A DNA stretch of 7,115 nt, from contig CAYNHH010000042.1 in NCBI GenBank assembly GCA_964397085.1, positions 1 to 7,115 on the forward strand. The letters run 5' to 3'. Position 1 is the stretch's first letter; each line of letters opens with the position of its first letter. The translations under genes and the position numbers were made by a program. This DNA comes from CAILAD01 sp964397085 (GTDB taxonomy: Bacteria; Patescibacteriota; Saccharimonadia; CAILAD01; BJGX01). Below the pieces are notes generated by a model. The model searched no databases and was not told the DNA's origin. It was given only the letters and a program-made list of their open reading frames with translations. Shown one piece after another: positions 1-6,500 of this stretch.

Positions 1-84
1 GAGCGCCAACAGACGTTTATTACTACCACTCACCTACCTTCTAAAGTTACGCAAAAATTTCAACATATAACTTTACCACTATGA
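1..84 (+). CDS. recF: C-terminal end of a RecF-like protein (partial, cut by window edge)
   Basis: This reading frame is open from base 1 and ends at TGA 82-84, giving the last 27 residues of a protein that begins outside the window. The tail starts ERQQTFITTTHLPSKV. The run Q-T-F-[IV]-T-T-T is what RecF proteins of Gram-positive type carry shortly before their C-terminus, just after the Walker B/D-loop part of the SMC-like ATPase head; RecF loads or supports RecA at gapped DNA. The stop overlaps the next start codon (ATGA, 81-84), so the two genes are probably translationally coupled. A recF gene followed by a small DUF721 gene is a common origin-proximal order, which fits the neighbour. Only a short tail is visible, no Walker motif is in the window, and another SMC/ABC-type ATPase cannot be excluded. 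Confidence 0.55.
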   Translation, partial: ERQQTFITTTHLPSKVTQKFQHITLPL

Positions 85-332
85 GCCTTGAACCGTTACA
101 ATTTGATAATCAAGGTAAAAAAGACATTGATAGTTCGCTCATGATTATCTCTGAAATAAAAAAGACAATATATACTATTACAAGTGTTGAAGTGAGGGTA
201 AAAAGTTTTACACTACCTAAACTAGTTGTGGTAGTACAGAGCTCTGTAGAAGCCAGTGAGGTATATCTACAAACAGAAAGTATATTACATACCTTAAAAG
301 GCTACACAACACTAAGAGTGATAACTAGGTAG
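81..332 (+). CDS. Small DUF721/DciA-like protein (tentative), 83 aa
   Basis: The start is fixed by the ATGA overlap with the upstream RecF-like gene; there is no clear Shine-Dalgarno sequence, as expected for coupled translation. The second half (about residues 36-83) reads as basic/hydrophobic strand, a LPKLVVVVQSSVEASE stretch, a helix with leucines (YLQTESILHTL), then a final strand (TTLRVITR). This matches the C-terminal layout of DUF721/DciA proteins, where a 'g-L-x-V-x-V-x-S-s-x-w-a-x-E-L' strand-turn-helix is followed by a helix and a strand in a KH-like fold. DciA loads or assists the replicative helicase DnaB in bacteria lacking DnaC/DnaI. The protein is short for the family, and the Trp residues usual in the family are absent, so the assignment rests mainly on pattern plus position after recF. 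It could instead be a lineage-specific small protein. Its stop lies one base from the stop of the opposing operon. Confidence 0.45.
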   Translation: MSLEPLQFDNQGKKDIDSSLMIISEIKKTIYTITSVEVRVKSFTLPKLVVVVQSSVEASEVYLQTESILHTLKGYTTLRVITR

Positions 333-333
333 G

Positions 334-1041
334 TCAGAGATTTGTTGCGGATGAAGGGAAATATTCAATAGTGTAATCTTGTGGATTGACACCTTGAGAT
401 TTTAGATAATCAAGAGCTTGCTTTTTATATTCGGCAATTTTCACCTTGTCATTTAGTTCGTAATTTAGAAGCAATAATGCGATCTTAATTTTAATATATT
501 TACCTTTTTGATCAGGCTGACTTAATAATTCATAAGTAATACTAAATGTACTAGTTGTTTTTGGGAGTGCTTTCATGGCTGCATCATCAATATTTCCTTT
601 GTCAGTGTTTGATACAGCTTGATCTTGCATTTCCTTTGATTGTTTATCAAAAGGAATGTATTTATTATGGAAATTAAATACATATAATGGTAATACTTGT
701 CCGTCTGTCGAGGTAATGTTTTTTAAGTAAAGTTGATAATCAGCATCTTGTTGAAGATTAATTAAATTAATAAGTAGTGTATTACCTTTCACCTCGGTGT
801 TCTTGATGATTTTGGCTGAGGCTAGTACTTGATCGTTACTATTATTTATCTGAATATCTTTATTATAAGTAATTGCAATTGTTGTGGCACCAGCACTTAT
901 CTCAGAGTTATTTGATGGATTACTAGCAATAACTTGAAAAACTAAAAGTCTGTACAAACCAAAACCTAGACCTCCAAGTACAATTAGACCAACACATATC
1001 CATATAATTATTTTGTATTGATGATATAGCTCAACTAACAT
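334..1041 (-). CDS. Membrane-anchored protein with bacterial Ig-like (Big_5-type) domain, 235 aa
   Basis: This is the last gene of the four-gene minus-strand operon. Residues 1-9 are a short cytoplasmic lead, and residues about 10-34 form one hydrophobic membrane segment (IIIWICVGLIVLGGLGFGLY), leaving the remainder outside. Residues about 38-125 look like an Ig-like domain of the Big_5/SbsA type: 'ASNPSNNSEISAGATTIAITYNKDI' resembles the family's opening 'P-x-[ND]-G-x-x-x-x-x-x-x-x-x-v-x-f-[ns]-x-x-[iv]', followed by alternating strands and a closing 'STDGQVLPLYVFNF'. A C-terminal module (about 159-230) starts LPKTTSTFSITYEL and ends in a helix, EYKKQALDYLKSQGVNPQDY, then TIEYFP; I recognise no family for it. 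No catalytic motif is visible, so a binding, adhesive or scaffold role is inferred. The start overlaps the previous stop (TAATG), and a GGAAGGG sequence lies 10 bases upstream of ATG inside the preceding gene. Confidence 0.82.
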   Translation of the reverse strand: MLVELYHQYKIIIWICVGLIVLGGLGFGLYRLLVFQVIASNPSNNSEISAGATTIAITYNKDIQINNSNDQVLASAKIIKNTEVKGNTLLINLINLQQDADYQLYLKNITSTDGQVLPLYVFNFHNKYIPFDKQSKEMQDQAVSNTDKGNIDDAAMKALPKTTSTFSITYELLSQPDQKGKYIKIKIALLLLNYELNDKVKIAEYKKQALDYLKSQGVNPQDYTIEYFPSSATNL

Positions 1042-2837
1042 TATTTTGAAACCCTTCCGTATCCAGTTATATAATCAGCATCAAATGAACTGTGACTATT
1101 CTTACTTACTTTATTACCCTCATTTCCGCCAATAGTAGTGAATTTACCACCGCCATCAACGCTAAGCACAAAATTTACATGAGATTTGTAAGGATCTCTT
1201 CCTTCATTGTACACAACTATATCACCTGGCTGTGGTTCGTATCCTTGTCCTTTTGGATGCCATTCATTATTTGCTTGTAAGAATTGCTGTACCCCATTTA
1301 CACTAGGAATATTCCAACCTTCATTACCACCTGTGAAAGGGACACCAGCTTCTTTAAGTACCCAACTGACAAAGTCAGCACACCAAGCCTCGCTTCTTCC
1401 CATTGTGTATTTATGGTATGAGCCGTCAGCCTCATTTGCACCAGCAGCAAGTTCTTGCTGTGCAATCTGTAATATAGCAGATGCATCTCCGCTTGCAGCA
1501 ACACTACTTCCGCATGTGCCACCCGTGGTACTACCACCAACTGGAGCTGAGCTGGCACCACCACCGTATAAATCCATTATTCCATTTGCGAAACCCAATC
1601 GAATTGGTTTATTACCTGGAATATCTGCAGGTACCTCAAACTTTTCTAATACTAAGTAGGTTGCTTCTTCTAATGTTGTAGAAGCTTTTAATGGGTCTAG
1701 TACTGAAGTTTTAAAACCTGAATTTAACTCTTGCCATAGGAAGTCAAGCTGAAGACCAAGATCCGTCACAGGTTTTCCTTGGCTCTTTGCGAGATCTACT
1801 AATGGTTGTTGTCTACCGGTAAATGTCCATTGAGCTAGACCAAAGCCAACTCCGTTTTTTGGTACATAATCTGGCGGTGCTGTCGCACCCCCTTGAATAA
1901 TATCTGGTTTGAATCCAGATTCTGCTTGTAAATTACCCATTATTCCAGCTGCTTGAATTGGAGTAAGGCCTTTTCCAATAAAGTAATTAAAAATTTTCTG
2001 GGCATTATCTGAGCCCGTCAATGTAGTAGAGCCACTCACACTCCCGCTACAACATTGGTTACCCGCTACACTTGCGGTAGCACCGGCAGTTGTAGAAGTA
2101 CTACCAGTCGATACAGCAGTAACAACTTGACTTACAAGTGTATCTACACCTAAGGGAATTGAAGGGTGGGTACCATCATCAAGTAAGTTTTTTGGATTAT
2201 TTGTACCATTGCCATTAGGATCAACATTTTTTGCCCAAGGAATAACAGTAAATTTACCACTACTAGCTTGATCTAGCTTGGTATTAAAATCTGGAACACC
2301 TGTATTTCCTGGTGGACCATTAGCAATATTTACCCACCAAATTGGAGCAGAAGGATTAATTGCTCGAATAGTAGTAATAATTTCTTCTATTGGATTGGCC
2401 CCTATGTAGCCGTTTGTACCTAGTGCTATCACAATACCGTTAGCATCTTTTATTGCCTGTGCATCGGCAGCAACAGCTGCCTTCCCGGTCCCTTGAGTTC
2501 CGGTGGTGCCTACTCCTGGATTACCTGGTGATACCCAAGATCTACCAGAGACTGCGCTAATAGTTGGGGTTATGCCTTTTGCAGAAAGTTGTGATTGGTA
2601 TGTGGCTGCAGAACGTGCTGTAATGGAGTCCCCTAGGATGTATACCTTTGAGCCGCTGGCTAATCCTGCTCCGGTGGAGACTGGAGCAGAAGCTGTTGAA
2701 CTACTGGTAGTACAATCGGTAGGATCATAGTAAGTTTGTCTTTCTAGCTGAAAACGTTGATCTTTTGTGAATGCCAAAGCATGCATCGGAATAAGCAGTG
2801 TAATAAGCGTGATTAATATAATGATTCTTTTTAGCAT
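1041..2837 (-). CDS. Secreted three-enzyme cell-wall hydrolase: SGNH esterase + phage-tail-type lysozyme + CHAP, 598 aa
   Basis: Residues 1-22 form a signal peptide (basic MLKR, hydrophobic core, MHALA before the likely cleavage); there is no lipobox Cys. Residues about 62-243 form an SGNH hydrolase with all four blocks: GDSIT (nucleophile S71), SGRS (G98), GTN (N142) and DGTHP (D221, H224). A Ser/Thr/Gly/Ala linker with CC at 262-263 follows. Residues about 272-425 match the phage tail lysozyme family: a helical KIFNYFIGKGLTPIQAAGIMG, then NLQAESGF with the probable catalytic E306, then GFGLAQWT. Another linker leads to a C-terminal CHAP domain (about 450-598) with WCADFV (C486), SHVNFV (H553) and IGGNEGN (N572) as catalytic triad candidates. 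Such enzymes deacylate or deacetylate sugars, cut the glycan strand and cut the peptide stem, respectively. The gene overlaps both neighbours by one base (TAATG), with only a weak ribosome-binding site. A prophage endolysin is less likely because no phage genes flank it. Domain calls are firm; substrate is inferred. Confidence 0.92.
   Translation of the reverse strand: MLKRIIILITLITLLIPMHALAFTKDQRFQLERQTYYDPTDCTTSSSTASAPVSTGAGLASGSKVYILGDSITARSAATYQSQLSAKGITPTISAVSGRSWVSPGNPGVGTTGTQGTGKAAVAADAQAIKDANGIVIALGTNGYIGANPIEEIITTIRAINPSAPIWWVNIANGPPGNTGVPDFNTKLDQASSGKFTVIPWAKNVDPNGNGTNNPKNLLDDGTHPSIPLGVDTLVSQVVTAVSTGSTSTTAGATASVAGNQCCSGSVSGSTTLTGSDNAQKIFNYFIGKGLTPIQAAGIMGNLQAESGFKPDIIQGGATAPPDYVPKNGVGFGLAQWTFTGRQQPLVDLAKSQGKPVTDLGLQLDFLWQELNSGFKTSVLDPLKASTTLEEATYLVLEKFEVPADIPGNKPIRLGFANGIMDLYGGGASSAPVGGSTTGGTCGSSVAASGDASAILQIAQQELAAGANEADGSYHKYTMGRSEAWCADFVSWVLKEAGVPFTGGNEGWNIPSVNGVQQFLQANNEWHPKGQGYEPQPGDIVVYNEGRDPYKSHVNFVLSVDGGGKFTTIGGNEGNKVSKNSHSSFDADYITGYGRVSK
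1052..1058 (-). promoter_or_regulatory. Shine-Dalgarno sequence of the Ig-like protein gene
   Basis: On the minus strand GGAAGGG lies 10 bases before the ATG at 1041, inside the last codons of the hydrolase gene. It is the clearest purine-rich ribosome-binding site of the operon's internal genes. It suggests that the last gene can be initiated independently, in addition to coupling through the TAATG overlap. Confidence 0.4.
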
Positions 2838-3574
2838 TATCTTGAGATTACCATATTATTTTGGTACAAAAAGTTATAAAGATCGAGCGGTACCAAATCT
2901 TTAATACTATTATTGAATATTTCTGTGGGTGCGGCTACTTGGTTCCATGAGTTGTTGTTTAGCTGAAAAATTCCTTTTGTAGATTGACTTGGCTGGATGG
3001 CAGGGTTGATAAAAACTACTACTGCCCAAGTACCCTCAGAGAAGTAATAAACATCCTTAATTGCATTATTTGCAGCCACTAACTTACTACCAAGATCACC
3101 TTGAAATTTTAAACTAGCTATATTTGTAATTTTATTGCTGGTTGCGCCATATTGGTTAGCAGTAATATTTTGATTTGTTTGAGCAATATTTGTCTGATTA
3201 GATGTAGTGCTAGTTGGTGAACTTTGGCTAGTCTTAGTAATTGGTGTATTCGAGGCAGTTGGTGAATTCTGCTTGGGATTTTCCTGTAAAGTGACTTCAA
3301 TTATTTCTTGTTTGCCGCTTTTTATCTCTACAGTCTGAGTAGAGTCAATATACCCTTCTTTACGCACTAAAACATTATGTTTACCCTTTGATAAATCAAT
3401 ATAGAATGCCTTATCAACTCGTTGTAGGTTACCCCCATCAATTCGTACTTGCGAATCATTTGGGGCAATTTGTATAAGTAAACTCCCTTTTCGATTTGTA
3501 TAGAGACTAATTGCAATTGCAATAAGTACCAAACTCACTACAACCACGCCAATTATTAGGTATATTCGTTTCAT
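2837..3574 (-). CDS. Membrane-anchored PEGA-domain protein, 245 aa
   Basis: Residues 1-27 are a membrane anchor or uncleaved signal (MKRIYLIIGVVVVSLVLIAI), with the rest outside. Residues about 29-97 are a PEGA domain: 'GSLLIQIAPNDSQVRIDG', then 'LSKGKHNVLVRKEGY' and 'QTVEIKSGKQEIIEVTL', i.e. the p-x-x-[ag]-x-[iv]-x-[iv]-[dn]-g opening and the g-x-h-x-v-x-x-x-x-x-G-Y core typical of this beta-rich fold. PEGA domains are often found in surface or wall-associated proteins. Residues about 98-150 are a Ser/Thr/Asn/Gln/Pro-rich, probably disordered linker. Residues about 151-245 form a globular C-terminal domain (YYFSEGTWAVVVFINPA, GIFQLNNNSWNQV, a final helix LDLYNFLYQNN) that I do not recognise. 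No catalytic signature or cysteine is present. The start overlaps the upstream stop by ATGA (3571-3574), and no Shine-Dalgarno is obvious, so translation is probably coupled. A structural or wall-binding accessory role for the adjacent hydrolases is inferred. Confidence 0.85.
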   Translation of the reverse strand: MKRIYLIIGVVVVSLVLIAIAISLYTNRKGSLLIQIAPNDSQVRIDGGNLQRVDKAFYIDLSKGKHNVLVRKEGYIDSTQTVEIKSGKQEIIEVTLQENPKQNSPTASNTPITKTSQSSPTSTTSNQTNIAQTNQNITANQYGATSNKITNIASLKFQGDLGSKLVAANNAIKDVYYFSEGTWAVVVFINPAIQPSQSTKGIFQLNNNSWNQVAAPTEIFNNSIKDLVPLDLYNFLYQNNMVISR

Positions 3575-6500
3575 GAGCTTGGTGCCCCAGGGCCAATATA
3601 TCTGAATGCCCGATTAAAACCTTCTTGGTGAATATTATTCCAATCATACTTAACTGGACCATCTTGTCCAGTAGATTCTACAGTCTCTGCCTTTTTTGTC
3701 GTAACATCAAATGATTTTACCACTCCCATGTGGTCTGACATCGTTACAATATCACCTGGCTTTAGCTCGGTATCTATATTGATTTCTTTGAATAATTTGC
3801 TTGAGAGTGATTGATCGTTGACAGTAAAAATCTTGCCAGCTTCGGTGCCGGCAGATCCACCAACAAACAATTCTAGGCCAGTAGGAAAGTCAGGGGCGAT
3901 ACCAAAAGCATCATATAGCATTACAGCTACAAAGCTTGAGCAGTCAATATTACAACTCGCACTTGGTGTTCCTAGCTTGTCATTGGTACAGCGATCACGA
4001 TACACTTTTACTCCTTCGGCACGTACATTATGATGAGAGTTATCATAGTCTAAAGCAACGTACTTTAGGCCTTCACAAGGTATTTTTTCCAGTCCTTGGG
4101 CACTTTGGCACTCTGCACTACCACCACCCGGGCCATTACTACCACCACCCGCTGCGTTGGCATAGATACTGTCATCACTTTCATCACTACTGAGTTTGGC
4201 TAAATAATCAAGTTGGGTATTGTAGTACAGATAGAGGCGATATCGAATTGCCAGTAATTGATCAGGATTATTGAGGTCTTTTGCGTCTTGAAGTAAAAAC
4301 TTACAATCAGCAAACTTATTGAATGCAGAATCTGGAGTATCATTTTTTGGTACTTTATTTGCATCTAATTCACGAGATTTATCTGGGAAGTATGTGAAGA
4401 ACTCCCTGTAGCCAGTAATGGAACCCTTGTCATTTACTACAGGTTTTTGCGTTATATCGAAGTATACTGCTGTAGGAATTTTTTCTTTAAAGCATGCATC
4501 ATAGTTGGTGAGCTTAGTTCTTTTTGCTTGTGTAGCTGGAGTAGTGTCTTTTTTAATAGCATCAATAATATGAGCATTCTCTACTGGATCAAGTGCTAGT
4601 TCTTTAGGTGTGAATCCTGCAGTTTCTATTTTGAAATACTCATCACCAGTGACGTCGGCAGCGAAAGCTCTATTTCTTATTCCAGTAGTGTAAAAAGTAA
4701 GATTGCTATGAATGTCAGCAAGTGACCGTAATGGGTTAAGTAATGATTTGAAACTGCCAATTACTGCGGTCTTTGTTGTGTTGGGTGTGAGGGTATTCTG
4801 CTGAAATATACTGGCAAGCGAGTGAATGTTGGTGGTATTAAACAATCGAAACGCAATACCATTTTCTCGTTGTTGTTGTCTATCTAGATTATCTGCTCTT
4901 ATGGCTAAGTCTTTTGATTCAGTTTCATCTAAGAAACGACCACCTATTCCGATAGTATAATCATTCATTATTTGTCTTAGCCCCATGCTTTGACGGTTGT
5001 AGTTGTTTGGGCCAGGCTCAAGACCACTCACAGCAGTAGATGAGCCAGTACGTACATAGGAAGTTATAATTTGTTCGAGACCAAAGTCTGATGGACTTGT
5101 AAATACCCCTGTAGATTTTTTTACAATTTCTTTCTTAAGGTCATCATACCCCTCAACCATTATTTGATTTCCATCTTTACCTGTCTCTTGAGTTAAATTC
5201 TGGAATAGGTTAGCAAAAGAGTTAAAAATACTACCAAAAATACCATCACTCTGATTATTAACTTTTCCAGCTTCAGAAATAAGTGGACATGCTTTTTTAA
5301 TATTATTCATTGGTGCACTTTTGTAGTTGAGAGCGACATTATACGCGGTATTATGAGTACCCTCTGGGTTCATTGGTTCACCCTTAAGATTATTGTATAC
5401 ATCAATACTATAGGCTGTTGAAGAAGCCCAATTATCATTTTGCTGGATACTCGCATTACTTTCTTTATTGCTTAGCGCATCGGCTTTGCGAGTATCGGTT
5501 AGGGTAAGACTCTTTGTACTATCTCTCTCGGCGGCAGAGAGTCTACTCTCTATAGCTAAACGAGCATTATGCGCAGCTGCTACAGCCCTCTCTTGATTGT
5601 CGTTACCGGTATCTAAGAAAGCATACACGTATGGGCAAATACTTAGTGCTATCCCTGTTGGAACCACTGCTGACCCGTTACTAGTATCTTTAGTAGGTAC
5701 ATTTACATAATCTTGTACCTTGATTTCGTAAGGGCTTTTACCATCTTTCATATCATCGAACATCTTTTGCATACCTTTTGGTATATCGCGCTTATTCTCA
5801 TCAAACGGGATTTGATCTCCAGGATGTGTGTCGTTCCATTGTTTTACCTCAAAAGCATATTGGCGTTCAATTGCATTAATATCTTCAACAAAAGGCCCGA
5901 AATCTAGTGAATCTTTTGGTGTTGGTGCAACTCGAGTGATTGTTTTGTCATAGACATATTTATCTACTTCAGTGTTGTCACCCTCTATATCTTTTGAGTC
6001 TTTTGGTGCGGCGTAATTCAGATATACATTGGCTTTTTTGTTCAGTGCTCTAGCTGTGGGTTGTCGCCATAGCATATTATAGATGGGATATTTTTGCGCG
6101 ATGCAGTAGCCGGCTGCGGTATTACTATCTAACTGATCAACAGGAGTAGTCTTGCCGGTCTGCTTGTCTTTGACGGCTTTTGGTATGCTTCTTACTTTAC
6201 CTTCACTATTGGTTACTTTTTGAAGTTCGAAGTCGTACCTACAATCATCTTTACCAAGCGTTTGGAATTGAGATTTTGCCCAGTCAATCTTTTGAAACTT
6301 TTCTTCAATAGAGCCAGGCTCTGGTTTTACGGCTGGTTCTACTGCAATTGCAGTGTTGCCATTTTCATGAAGAGTAAGGTCATTAAGTTTCTCAGCAACA
6401 TTAACCGCACCATTTACTAGGCCATTGTTCTGTGACCAATTATCAGCAATTTGTAAGGCAAACTCTCGAGTTTTTTTGTCTGTAAGTACATGAGTAAGTG

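Noticed and set aside
1207..1659. A 150-codon open frame on the plus strand opposite the CHAP/linker region
   Set aside because: It is fully antisense to a gene with three intact enzymatic domains, is rich in Cys/Pro/Leu as expected from the complement of Gly/Ala/Thr codons, and has no recognisable domain.
1041..2837. Prophage endolysin or tail-tip lysozyme gene
   Set aside because: A phage-tail-type lysozyme domain is present, but the protein has a signal peptide and an SGNH domain, and it is coupled to anchored envelope proteins with no capsid, tail or holin genes in view.
2771..2837. Lipoprotein signal peptide on the three-enzyme hydrolase
   Set aside because: The signal region ends MHALAF with no Cys in a lipobox position; the first Cys is residue 42, so a standard secretory signal fits better.
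3118..3300. A 60-codon minus-strand frame within the PEGA protein linker
   Set aside because: It is an out-of-frame reading of the low-complexity Ser/Thr/Asn linker, with no start context or domain.
334..3573. Possible TGA recoding to Gly (Gracilibacteria/Absconditabacteria code)
   Set aside because: TGA ends the RecF-like, Ig-like and 1165-residue frames exactly at gene junctions, two of them in ATGA overlaps, and no gene contains in-frame TGA; Gly is encoded by GGN throughout.
3818..4193. Two overlapping plus-strand open frames (71 and 85 codons) opposite the NlpC/P60 domain
   Set aside because: Both are shadows of the conserved peptidase and Gly-rich linker codons; the His/Tyr-rich composition of the second one is an artefact of the complement.
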